Assembly: GCA_900128395.1 (NCBI GenBank) | Contig: LT649338.1 | Location: 1 to 36,308, forward strand | DNA from: Stramenopiles sp. TOSAG23-2 | Taxonomy: Eukaryota > Sar | Length of the DNA: 36,308 nt | Direction: 5' to 3' | Shown here: piece by piece, positions 1-9,073 of the stretch | Layout of the letters: the number at the start of each line of letters is the position of its first letter | Numbering within the stretch: position 1 is the stretch's first letter | Translations under genes and position numbers: made by a program | Notes under the pieces: model-generated | Seen by the model: the letters and a program-made list of their open reading frames with translations, nothing else | Database searches by the model: none | Told to the model about the DNA's origin: nothing

Positions 1-525
1 CAAAATTATTTTGCCAATTGATAGGAAAAATGGTATACTAGTGGAGCCTAACTTTAAAAAGGTATTTTCAATGTTTTTCCTTTGTTTTCATGTAATGAAA
101 TGAAAAATCCATCATCATAACAAGGAATTACTAAAATTTAGGTTGAAAATGTTAAAAATGATGAAATTTGATGGAAAATTTCCCTGAAGACTGTCTGTAT
201 TTTATACAATTTTAAAAAATAAAACTATTTACTATTGAAAATTTACATAGACTTTTTTTGACTAACCTCAATAATAATTTGGCCTCACGGCCTCACCAAT
301 ATTTGATAGGGATAAAGACCATGTAAGCATAAATAATGGTACTCTAAAGACACCGACCTCTCCAAATACCTTGGCACTATGCTATGCGAATATCATAGCT
401 GGATAGCCAGATAGCGGGGTTCCTGAGTACCTGGTAGTGAATCTCGTTGCAGGTAGAGAGCTGGCCCATCAGCTACAAATATAGTGCTAGTGGTGGTAAA
501 AAGTTCAAATTATGGAAGAGTAAAA
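1..525. other. Left-edge intergenic sequence, no gene seen
   Basis: AT-rich sequence upstream of the tandem duplication at 526. I see no ORF of useful length, no tRNA-like B box and no recognisable RNA. A less AT-rich patch at about 280-480 has short internal echoes such as a doubled gcctcac, but no coding periodicity that I can defend. It probably holds the promoter and 5' leader of the PZP zinc-finger gene. Confidence 0.5.
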
Positions 526-747
526 GATGTAGATAAGATGGTAGTTGGTAGCGGGAGACATAAGCAAACAAAATAAGAGGAAGCAAACGATGGCATCATT
601 AGCAAGACCGTTAACCCCGGGAAGAGGAGCAAAGTGGATGTAGATAAGATGGTAGTTGGTAGCGGGAGACATAAGCAAACAAAATAAGAGGAAGCAAACG
701 ATGGCATCATTAGCAAGACCGTTAACCCCGGGAAGAGGAGCAAAGTG
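526..747 (+). repeat. Perfect 111-bp head-to-tail duplication over the 5' end of the zinc-finger gene
   Basis: Positions 526-636 and 637-747 read identically base for base. Each copy contains the ATG and first 15 codons of the downstream PZP protein (ATG at 590 in copy 1 and at 701 in copy 2). 111 is a multiple of 3, so both ATGs are in the same frame. In copy 1 the frame runs past the junction into tgg-atg-tag and stops after 17 codons. In copy 2 it runs on into the full gene. Zero divergence means either a very recent duplication or an assembly artefact. Confidence 0.95.
590..643 (+). CDS. 17-codon decoy ORF created by the tandem duplication
   Basis: The ATG in copy 1 of the 111-bp duplication is followed by the same 15 codons that open the PZP protein, then Trp, Met and a TAG stop at 641-643. 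It is visible directly in the sequence. If transcription starts upstream of 590, this is an upstream ORF ending 57 bases before the real start codon, which could reduce translation of the main frame. If transcription starts between the two copies it has no effect. I do not claim it is a functional peptide. Confidence 0.35.
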   Translation: MASLARPLTPGRGAKWM

Positions 748-2281
748 TGTCATATGCAACACTGATTCTTCCCCTGATTTACTGGTGTCGTGTTTAGGTT
801 GTGGTGTGACAGTCCATATTGATGAATATTATACTCATTGGGAAAAAGGAGAAGAAATACCAGCCGAATGGTATTGTAAGTTATGTGAAGTAAATAACGC
901 GAGACCGGATCATGCACCTAAATGTGTACTATGTCTAAAAACTACCTTTAAATATCCCTACCTTCCCGTTCAAGAGAATGAAAAACTGCAGCACATTGGA
1001 AAAACATTAGGTTCCCATTGGGCCCATGCGCATTGCGTAAATTTCAATAAAGAACCTTGGCAGGATACAGATTCAACAGCGGTTGTGAACTTAGATCTTG
1101 AAGGTGAAGTAGAAAAGGATGAGGCATATTGGCATATCAGTAAAGACCGCGTAAACCTCGAATGCATGGTATGTAAGAAGAAAGGCTGGAAACATGGAAA
1201 ATATCGAAGCATATGTTGTCAATGCAGTGAGGAAACATGTACTTATGCGTTTCACGTGACCTGTGGGTTACTCAACCAAAGAAAAAAATTTCATACTATT
1301 GTTGATTTTGAAAAAACTTCATTTCAAATGTTCTGTCCGGACCACTCATCTAAATTTAAAAAAAAAAAGGCTGCAAAAAGAAAGAAAAAGAAACTTGATG
1401 CTTCTACCAGCGTCGTTCGTGCAACGAGTTTTGATGGGGCTAGCAAAATTACTACTACCACAACGACTACCACTATCACTACTGGAAAATCAAAATTGAG
1501 TGATGATGACGATAATTATGTTGATACACAACCAAGCAAAAAGCGACGTATAACAGAAGTAAGTGGTAACATGATGACAGATGAATATGTTAATCAATCA
1601 AATGAAAAAGGTCCAGCTGTTGAAAACTCGGATGAAGGTGCTACATTAAAGTCTACAAAGTTGCGAAGGATAAGTTCAACTGATGCGAAAGACTTGTATT
1701 CATCAACAGAAATTTCAAACGCAAAGAGAACAATTACAGAACTAATCAACGAAGAAACAAACACTTTTCATGGAGACGATATGGAAAAACTGGTGCAGTG
1801 TATGTTTAAATGTATTAATGTAAATACTCAAATAAACGTTCTTAAAGCGTTGAGGAATTCAAACTTATCATGTATACATGCTTTTTTACAACAACCATAT
1901 CCTGAAACACTGCAATTTTGTAAAAACTCAAAGGTGATTCCTGACGATTTTCGTCCTTCAAAATATGGCGGGTTGATAGCTATCTGTAACTGGATTTACA
2001 AACAACAAAAATTCTCACAAATCGACCGTCCAGAGCTATATAAGCAATTTGTATATTTTATTAAAGAATTAGATCTATCGCATGCACAATTGAGGATTTA
2101 TAAAGTTGGCGCAACCTATCAGAATACTAAGAAAACTAAGGTCAAATTGCAGCCAATGGGTAAGATTATTAAAGAATTATCAGAAGCTAGTGAGAAGTTG
2201 AACATCCACGGAACAGCGAGGGAGATTTATGAAGGATATGAAAAAGAACAAGGCCAAATACAAGATGTGTTTAATGCTTAA
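701..2281 (+). CDS. PZP-type (PHD, zinc knuckle, extended PHD) chromatin-associated zinc-finger protein
   Basis: The start is the ATG at 701; the frame is open further upstream (to about 656) but without an earlier ATG. The 526-residue protein opens with a PHD-like finger (C16, C19, C31, C34, H39, C59, C62). A zinc knuckle (C75, C78, H109, C112) and an extended PHD (C155, C158 through C212, H215) follow. This is the PZP order of the BRPF, JADE, AF10 and PHF14 families, whose modules contact histone H3 and DNA. The usual sixth ligand of the first finger (HxxC) is replaced around residues 39-44. A basic cluster at 218-232 looks like a nuclear localisation signal, then comes a low-complexity linker. 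The C-terminal 150 residues are helical and only loosely recall a TFIIS N-terminal fold. A nuclear chromatin-reader role is inferred from the domains; I see no catalytic domain. It converges on the Pol III gene. Confidence 0.8.
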   Translation: MASLARPLTPGRGAKCVICNTDSSPDLLVSCLGCGVTVHIDEYYTHWEKGEEIPAEWYCKLCEVNNARPDHAPKCVLCLKTTFKYPYLPVQENEKLQHIGKTLGSHWAHAHCVNFNKEPWQDTDSTAVVNLDLEGEVEKDEAYWHISKDRVNLECMVCKKKGWKHGKYRSICCQCSEETCTYAFHVTCGLLNQRKKFHTIVDFEKTSFQMFCPDHSSKFKKKKAAKRKKKKLDASTSVVRATSFDGASKITTTTTTTTITTGKSKLSDDDDNYVDTQPSKKRRITEVSGNMMTDEYVNQSNEKGPAVENSDEGATLKSTKLRRISSTDAKDLYSSTEISNAKRTITELINEETNTFHGDDMEKLVQCMFKCINVNTQINVLKALRNSNLSCIHAFLQQPYPETLQFCKNSKVIPDDFRPSKYGGLIAICNWIYKQQKFSQIDRPELYKQFVYFIKELDLSHAQLRIYKVGATYQNTKKTKVKLQPMGKIIKELSEASEKLNIHGTAREIYEGYEKEQGQIQDVFNA

Positions 2282-2678
2282 GGACTAAAAGGGACATGCA
2301 ACGTGCACATGTACGAAGCGTAATGGATGTATTTGATACCGGAAGTTTTATATTTTTTTTACGCGTGTAGATTTTTATAGTATATATATATATATTATTT
2401 AACCATCATTTATGTACGAAGTGTATTATTCTCTTACACTCATCATATATAATACGAAGTACGAAGTATTCGTACGAGTATATGATAAAATATGCATAGT
2501 TCTTTGACAAATATGATATGATACGAGTATGTATGATAATCGTTTTTTAAAAAATAACAAAAATGTACTCTCCTCGCGTATTTTATCATAGGCATATCAG
2601 TACGCACAAACACGCCTTCTCGCCTTCTCGCCTTCTTTTTTTTCTCTTTTCTCTCTCTCTCTCTCTCATTTTTTTTTT
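2282..2678. other. Convergent 3'-3' intergenic region with TACGAAG repeats and a CT tract
   Basis: This holds the 3' ends of the PZP gene (+) and the RPC2 gene (-). It has no ORF of interest. It contains four copies of TACGAAG (2312, 2415, 2453, 2460) with related cgtacgag variants, a (TA)n run near 2381-2396, and a pyrimidine tract at about 2636-2680 ending in poly-T. Polyadenylation signals probably lie here, but I cannot assign them. Confidence 0.5.
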
Positions 2679-5600
2679 TTAACAATTTGTCACGCTGATT
2701 CTTGGCACAATATTCATTGCTTGCAATTCCTGAAACAATAATTTTGCTGCATATGGCAATTTCAACTCTGTTAATTCATAATCAACACCAACATTTTCAC
2801 AATAACTGCATTTACCAGGAAATGCCAACAAGCCACATGATTGGCAGACAGTTGCTGAATAGACATCACTTGAAATCATCAATCGTTCCAACAACAATGA
2901 ACTAGCACCGTATCCAATTAGGCAATCACGTTCCATCTCACCTAAACGTAAACCACCATCTCTTGCTCGACCTTCCGTTGGTTGTCGTGTTAATACTGCT
3001 CTTGGTCCTCGGGACCTAGCATGCATTTTATCTAAAACCATATGCTTTAATTTTTGATAGTAGACAGGGCCCATAAATATATATGCACTCAAAGGTTCCC
3101 CCGTGGTGCCAGAATACAGCATATCCTTTCCTGCATAATTGTAACCATAATCAATCAACGTTTGACTACATTCATCTACCCCTACAGCGCCACCATAATC
3201 CTCACCAAATGCAGTACCATACATACGTTTTCCAGAAAGCACGCCAGCTTTCGAGGCAATTAATTCAATCATTTTTGCAACCGTCATACGTGATGGGAAA
3301 CCATGAGGATTCATAATCATATCAGGGCATAGACCATCATCTGAAAACGGCAAATCTTCCTGTGGCACTATAATACCACATACACCTTTTTGACCATGCC
3401 TACTACTGAATTTATCTCCTAACTCTGGTATTCTCATTTGACGTATAAGGATTTTAATCATTATCGTTTCATCTTGATTAGAGGTGATCAAAACTTTATC
3501 AACAACACCATCCCCTCCAACAGGGGCTTTGTATACTAAATTAGACTCTTGGTATTCAATATCAGGTTCTGATTGTTGTTCATATTCGATGCCATCTATT
3601 GTGTTTTTAGGGGTATCTTTCCGTACTAATGTAAATTTTGGTTCAACCTTTCTGCCTACACCTACAATACCATCGCTATCAATAGCTTGCAAATTGTTTT
3701 TCTTACTCGCACTGATATTTTCCCATGCCCCTTCCCCTTCTGCAGTGCCACGAATGCGATCACGTGTATTATTAGCATATCGTCGTACGGTAGTACCAAA
3801 TTTTTTCATTACCATACATCGTCCATACCCTCTATCAACACTTGCTTTATTTAGCACCACTGCATCTTCAATATCATAACCACTATAACTCATGACAGCT
3901 ATAATAGCATTTTGCCCTGCTGGTAATTTATCAAAATTGACCAAATCCAACACCCTTGTCGTTACTAATGGTTTCATTGGGTACAACATTAAATACAATA
4001 AAGTATCTACGCGATTGTATTGATTATATCCAATAGTTCCTATTGCTTGTTTTCCCATAGCGCATTGGTATGTATTGCGTGGACTTTGATTGTGATGTGG
4101 GAATGGAATTAAACCAGCAACTGTTCCTAATATACTCATTGGATCTATTTCCATATGTGTATGTTTCGTAGTAGCACCACGTTCATCGATACATATATAA
4201 CAGTTATTTTCTTCGTTTACGTCAATAAATTCGACTATCCCTAAATCGACTAAATCCCAAAATTCCATTTCATCATTTGGATCTTTTATACGATCAATAT
4301 GTTTTTGTTCTAATTCACAGATCCCATTTTCAACGATTAGCAATGGTCGGCAAACACGACCAGCATCAGAGGATATATATATGCAACGATGTTCTTCATG
4401 CAAATGGATACTAACGTACCTGCCAAATTTACGTGCACGACGTAGGCATTTCAATTCGCGCTCAAATTTACGAGGATTTCTATGTGCCCCAAGTAATCTC
4501 CCATTTAAGAACACGATGAAATTTTCTTCTGAATATAATTCTTCCCCAGTCAATTCAGATGCATCGACAACACCCAATGTAAATGCAAGTCTTGATATTG
4601 GTCCCTCCTCTTCATCAGATGTTACATGCGTTAGTAATGCTAAATTTTTTACCAAACCACATGATTCCCCTTCCGGTGTATCACTTGGACACAGCATACC
4701 CCATTGTGAACTTTGCAATGAACGTGGACCACTAACTTTTCTCGTCTTTTCAAATTGACTTGTTATTCTGGACATATGCCCTAATGATGATATGTATGAT
4801 AAACGTGACAGTTGCTGTGTGACACCTTGTCGATCCATGCGAAAACGTTTTAAGCTCCAATTTCCCGTTGATATCATTTGTGTAAATCCATTTGTAATAG
4901 TATCTTCTCTTATATATTTCAATGCATTAAATTTTGCAGACCGATTGTGCTTTGTTAAAATGATATCAGCCTGTCGTTGGATTTCAGTATTAAAGCGTTT
5001 AAATAAATCTTCAAATAATAATGACATTAATGAGCCTGCTAACTCTAATCGTTTGTTTCCATAATAATCTTTATCGTCTAAACGACTTCTATCAATATGG
5101 GCAATAATTGCCATGCGAGTCATATAGGCGACGTAAATCGCTTTTTGATGAAAATTATACGATGGTGATGGAATATGTGGCAAAACAACAGATGCAATAA
5201 CTTCCCTGGCTTCATCTGCTGGATCTCTATCTCTGTGATGCCATCTACGCCTTGCACTCCTTGCTTTCATATTTTTGATGCGCGTACCGATTAATACATG
5301 AGCTTGTTCACATGTGTATATATCCATCTCATGTATCTCTTGAAAGGAAGGTGTCAAAAGGGAAGCTATTCTTCCATCCGTCCCAGCAATTAATGATACA
5401 ATTTCTGCATCGCTTTCAATGCCTAATGCTTTTAAAAAAACAACAATTGGTATATCCTCTCCAAGGGTATTTTGTTTCATATATAATTTACCATTTTTTA
5501 AAACAATAGCGCAACGTGATTTGCGTTCATGTGTAGAGCTCATAACAGTGGAACAAATATTACCTTTACCACTAATTTCAACAATAACTCTATTTTTCGA

Positions 5601-6246
5601 TAATTGTTCATGTATTAAAATAACTTTTTCTTGCCCTTTAACAATAAAATAACCACCTGGATCCATTGGACCTATATATGACATGGAACAAAATGATTGT
5701 TAGAGAAAAGAAAAATACAATATAAGTGTGTGTGTGTAGTAAGAAAAAAGGAGAAAGACAAATAATAATTTACGGACATTCTTTCAACGTAGCTAATTCT
5801 TTTTCAGATTTGCCTCTTAAATTACAACGGCAACTTTTTAACATTATAGGTACACGTCCAATACAGACATTTGTTTTTGGCGTCATTACTTGCCCCTTAC
5901 GATACATAATATCAACAAAAACAGGGGCGCTATAAGTCAGATCTTGCAATCTGCACATAATTGGTGTAGTTGACATCACTTGTTCATAACCCAGCTCTAC
6001 GTTGGGGAAGCCAACACGAATTTTAGAGTAAGAAATAATAACTTTACCATCAACAGTACTTTTAACTACCCGGTTTGATTTAATTATTTTGTGAATTTCC
6101 TCACGTAAAAAATGGTCAAAAGAATCAATGTGTTGTCTAACTAAACCACGTACTCTTAAATAATCAGGTATTAATTGCCACTTGTCTTCAAGGCGTTTTA
6201 TAGAGGCACCAGGTGCTCTTTCTCCAAAACTCTTATTGGAAAACAT
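2679..6246 (-). CDS. RPC2: RNA polymerase III second-largest subunit (RPC2/POLR3B-like), two exons
   Basis: Exon 1 is 6246..5778 and exon 2 is 5671..2679, together 1,153 residues; human POLR3B and yeast RPC128 are of similar length. The product forms much of the catalytic cleft of RNA polymerase III, which makes tRNA, 5S rRNA and other small RNAs. The Pol III assignment rests on the N-terminal run KRLEDKWQLIPDYL and VRQHIDSFDHFL, the junction ECP/MDPGGYF followed by QEQLSKNR-type sequence, and the central block WSLKRFRMDRQGVTQQLSR. The conserved hybrid-binding segment GDKFSSRHGQKGV lies near residues 907-919. A C-terminal zinc ribbon has four Cys at about 1099, 1102, 1111 and 1114. No frame breaks are seen. 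The start is the only ATG before the conserved N-terminus. It is convergent with the PZP gene. Confidence 0.95.
5672..5777 (-). other. 106-nt spliceosomal intron of the RPC2 gene
   Basis: On the minus strand exon 1 ends ...gaat and the intron starts gtccgtaaat. It ends ...tatatag and exon 2 starts gtccaatgg. Splicing restores Glu-Cys-Pro-Met-Asp-Pro-Gly-Gly, the conserved RPC2 sequence, in frame. The tetramer GTCC sits at both borders, so the boundary could slide by four bases, but only this placement gives GT-AG ends. Unspliced, exon 1 reads into a stop at the donor (ccg taa). Confidence 0.9.
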
Positions 6247-7410
6247 ATTTTATATAATTTATTTACGTATGTATATATACTCCTTATGTCCGTATATATA
6301 TATATATATATGTATTTATTGATACTATGTATAACTAGTTATCTTACAAAAATGGGAGATGATGATGTTGATGATGATGATGAAAATAAAAAATGTGTAT
6401 ATATATATATCTATTATACAACGTGGTCTTTTTCTTTACAATTATAATAACAGCAAACAACTTGAAAATGTGATGCTCCGTACTAAAATATTATAATCTT
6501 CGTGTTTGATATATATGTTCAATATCCAATTATTTACAATATCATTTTATACATATATGATTGATAAAAAATAATAGACGATATCTTATATTCATATTTA
6601 TACAAATCTATTGGATGGGAGGTGTGTTGAGGCAGAGCTCTCTGGTTGAGGCGGTGTGTTGGAGGTGTTGTTGTTTTTACAACAACAGGTTTTGGGAAAT
6701 TCTGGCCTTAGCTATCTTTCTTTTTCTTGCAGCCGCCAGCTTGCTGGGCTTGCCTTAGACTAGGCTTGGTTCTTCTTGGTTCTCGTTCGCCTCCTCTGTT
6801 CGCTATGAGCCTGCTGTTTTTGGGAATGGTTTTTCCTTAATTGTGTGAGCGATTGAAATATTTTTTTAAGAGTATCAAGTTTGGCAGAGTTCTCTAGGCA
6901 AAAAATCCAGCACAGTTTAAGGTTTTACGACGGACCGTACAATTTAAGGTTTTACGGAATAGTGCATTTCGTCCAAAAACTGTACACTACCAAATTAACC
7001 CTATTCACTATGGGAAATATGTCTTATCGTTTTCTAAAATGCCAATTTTATTTTTCATATATTTGTAAAAAAATAGCAAATATCCGAAAATATAGAAAAA
7101 ATGATGAATATTTTCCCCCATAGTGAATAGTGTTTAGTGTACAGTTTAAGTTTTTACGGTTTAGAGGGTGTCACTGCGTATTTTCGGATATTATTAGATT
7201 AAATAATTTTATTTTTCAAGTTATTTGTCGTTTTCGTCATTTTCGTCATTTTAATAATGATACCAATTAGTTTTTCACTGAGATATTTTTCACTAAAAAT
7301 TTTACTTAAATCATTGTTGTCATTTTTGGAATTTAGATGTCGATATTTTTTCGATCTGAAAAAAAAAATGTTCAGCAAAGTGCCATTCATGAGTAGATAA
7401 CCTAAATAAA
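6247..7410. other. Gene-free stretch with microsatellites and a repeat-rich patch
   Basis: This lies upstream of RPC2. It has (TA)n at 6293-6310, a GAT-rich run around 6358-6382, then a less AT-rich segment at 6615-6850 rich in ggt and gtt triplets with no open frame of note, and finally the nested direct and inverted repeats at 6914-7192 (listed separately). I see no tRNA, snRNA or conserved protein fragment. It may hold transposon debris. Confidence 0.4.
6914..7192. repeat. Nested direct and inverted repeats (fold-back or MITE-like remnant)
   Basis: A roughly 17-base unit of the form agtttaaggttttacgg occurs at about 6914, 6941 and 7143, all in the same orientation. An imperfect inverted repeat pairs 6979-7020 (ctgtacacta ... 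ctattcactatggg) with 7107-7147. A second, perfect 14-bp inverted repeat pairs 7079-7092 with 7179-7192 (aatatccgaaaata). Such nested symmetry is typical of decayed miniature transposons. I found no second full copy in the window and no clear target-site duplication. Confidence 0.6.
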
Positions 7411-7665
7411 ATGCTCGAAGATAAATCTACATCTATAGATACCAAAGTATACAAACGTTATCATCATTATATATACAAAGATATTCCATTGCGGTATAAC
7501 AATATGAGCCATATGCGATACGATATAGATCGTTTCACATCGTTGCAACCGCAAAGTGCGCCATTAATTCAAAATTTACGTTTTAAACGTATTCTTACGA
7601 AAATAAGCTCTCGCAATAGGACTGCTGATTTTTCACAATTATTCAATTTAAGACGCAGAAAATGA
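7411..7665 (+). CDS. Hypothetical 84-residue ORF, weak
   Basis: It has a true ATG and an open frame, with a basic, Tyr- and Arg-rich product and no recognisable domain, signal peptide or membrane segment. Its last 97 bases overlap the more protein-like antisense frame at 7569-8009, so at most one of the two is likely to be real over the overlap. It lies just downstream of the repeat patch. I do not recognise it and assign no function. Confidence 0.2.
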   Translation: MLEDKSTSIDTKVYKRYHHYIYKDIPLRYNNMSHMRYDIDRFTSLQPQSAPLIQNLRFKRILTKISSRNRTADFSQLFNLRRRK

Positions 7666-8009
7666 TATTTCACCGAATCCTTGTTCATATTCTTTATGAT
7701 AGTTGTTTCTGGTATTCTTTCTCGTAAAGCTGTTTGGTCATCAAATTCTCTTTTTAAACTAGTTGACCATTCTCTTACACACTTTTTATCGCTTTCCCCT
7801 AATTTTTTTAATTTGTTTTCATCATGGGCTTCGTCGGTTTTTTGGTCGGTTTTTTCAAATTCGTCTAACTCTACCTTTCCTATATGTATTATATATACTT
7901 GATAGTATACAAATATGAAAAAAAAATATTGCCAAAATTTCCTCTCCGGAGTCGCAAAGGTTTTTTTTTTGTTGTTCGAACAACATATATAGAATAAACA
8001 ACAATTCAA
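7569..8009 (-). CDS. Possible exon of an unknown single-TM protein, start unresolved
   Basis: This is an open minus-strand frame of 146 codons with a hydrophobic stretch (about residues 24-42, FWQYFFFIFVYYQVYIIHI) followed by a highly charged region. The composition of the charged part (Glu, Lys, Asp, Arg spread evenly over 7640-7870) is more protein-like than the surrounding AT-rich DNA. However, the frame opens with TTG and has no ATG until near its C-terminus, so it is either an internal or terminal exon, a gene with an unseen upstream exon, or a decayed gene. A 14-bp palindrome lies inside its first codons. I do not recognise the family. BOLA3 lies divergently 115 bases away. Confidence 0.3.
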   Translation of the reverse strand: MNCCLFYICCSNNKKKTFATPERKFWQYFFFIFVYYQVYIIHIGKVELDEFEKTDQKTDEAHDENKLKKLGESDKKCVREWSTSLKREFDDQTALRERIPETTIIKNMNKDSVKYHFLRLKLNNCEKSAVLLRELIFVRIRLKRKF

Positions 8010-8124
8010 TTTTTTATAAGCTATAGATTTTTTACAAGAAAATTAGTTATTGAGGGAAAATTGGAAAAGGAAAAGAAAGATAGAAATTTTATAGAACAAA
8101 CAAACAAAACGAAATATAAAAAAT

Positions 8125-8514
8125 ATGATACGGAATTTAATACAAGTAGCGGCGAAAAGAACCAACCAAATTGGGGGCAGAAAGAATGCATTGCCAAGTG
8201 CATTAAATAGTCAAAATAAAAAATTTTTTTATCAATTATTTAGTAGTGAAAGTGTAAATAATAACGAAGCACCAGAATTAAAAATGGAAAATATATTACG
8301 TGAAGAGTTAGGTGCAGACCATGTTAAAATCGAAGATATATCAGGTGGTTGTGGTTCTATGTATAAAATGTTTGTTGTCTCGGAAGAATTTGAAGGCCTA
8401 AATAAAATAAAACAACATCGTTTGGTACAAAGAGCATTAGCAAGTGAAATTGCTGATATGCATGGATTAATTCTTGATACAATGCCAGCTTCTAAATATA
8501 GTGAAACAGAATGA
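8125..8514 (+). CDS. BOLA3: BolA-family protein, mitochondrial BOLA3-like
   Basis: A 129-residue protein. The C-terminal 75 residues form a BolA domain, with the signature DISGGCGSMY at 71-80, QHRLVQRAL at about 97-105 and EIADMHGL at 108-115. Cys76, His98 and His113 are candidate Fe-S ligands. The GGCG version of the loop is that of BOLA3 rather than BOLA1 or BOLA2. BOLA3 works with the glutaredoxin GLRX5 and NFU1 in late mitochondrial 4Fe-4S delivery, for example to lipoate synthase. The first 45 residues are rich in Arg, Lys, Asn and Ser and lack acidic residues before Glu42, as expected of a mitochondrial presequence. The ATG at 8125 is the first in frame. The stop TGA is followed by six in-frame TAA codons of a microsatellite, and the tail overlaps the frame of an orphan PRMT barrel. 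Confidence 0.85.
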   Translation: MIRNLIQVAAKRTNQIGGRKNALPSALNSQNKKFFYQLFSSESVNNNEAPELKMENILREELGADHVKIEDISGGCGSMYKMFVVSEEFEGLNKIKQHRLVQRALASEIADMHGLILDTMPASKYSETE

Positions 8515-8950
8515 TAATAATAATAATAATAACAAATTACGTACACATGTATTTAAACCATTTACAAGAGGTACATCAAGATATGAACAAATACGATTAA
8601 ATGATTTGAAACATGTTAAATTATCTAAACCAATTGAAATATTTAATATGATTGATTTGGCAAGTGGTACTGAACCAAATGAAAAAGAAATGTATCCATA
8701 CGTGGATCGTATTATTGAAAATGGTTATGCTAATGCCATTGCATTGTATTTTGATGTATATTTAGATAGTGAGAAACAAATTGTTTTAACAACTTCCCCA
8801 ACAAATACATCAACGTGTTGGGGTCAAGCCATACAAATATTTGACAAAGAAATTGAATGCAACCAAAACGAACCAATTGTATTACATGCAAAACATGATT
8901 TTACAAGTATTAAAGTGAGACTTGCGGAGGATTTAGATTTTGATATATAG
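8474..8950 (+). pseudogene. Orphan C-terminal beta-barrel of a protein arginine methyltransferase
   Basis: The frame is open for 158 codons and resembles the C-terminal dimerisation/barrel half of PRMT enzymes. Supporting segments are a LSKPIEIFNMIDLAS run, then ANAIALYFDVYLD, LTTSP and STCWGQAIQIF near the end, matching the family pattern (h)A(h)xFDV...L(S/T)TSP...(T/S)xWxQ. The Rossmann half with the SAM-binding GxGxG loop and the double-E catalytic loop is absent here and upstream, where BOLA3 sits instead. The frame opens with TTG and has no ATG before the barrel's first strands. It is in the +1 frame relative to BOLA3 and uses the TAA microsatellite as Asn codons. It is most likely a gene remnant. 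A spliced BolA-barrel fusion or a misassembly cannot be excluded. Confidence 0.55.
8513..8532 (+). repeat. (TAA)6 microsatellite serving as stop codons of BOLA3
   Basis: Six TAA units follow the BOLA3 TGA stop at 8512-8514 in the BOLA3 frame, giving seven consecutive stops. In the overlapping PRMT-barrel frame the same bases read as consecutive Asn codons. A change in repeat number would keep both frames. Confidence 0.85.
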
Positions 8951-9073
8951 TTCTGGTAGTGTGCCAGTGTGTACTCGTAAAAATTAATTTAATAAATTCT
9001 ATAAATAGACTTTTTTATTAGATGAAAATATAAAATATATGTAAAAATATAAAAAAAATTTTATCTCTCTTTT

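Noticed and set aside
280-480. Possible tRNA in the less AT-rich left-edge patch
   Set aside because: No B-box-like GGTTCGANNCC and no plausible cloverleaf; only a loose ggttcctgagtacc match.
656-700. 15-codon N-terminal extension of the PZP protein from a TTG
   Set aside because: It has no ATG and lies inside the duplicated leader; the ATG at 701 gives a complete protein.
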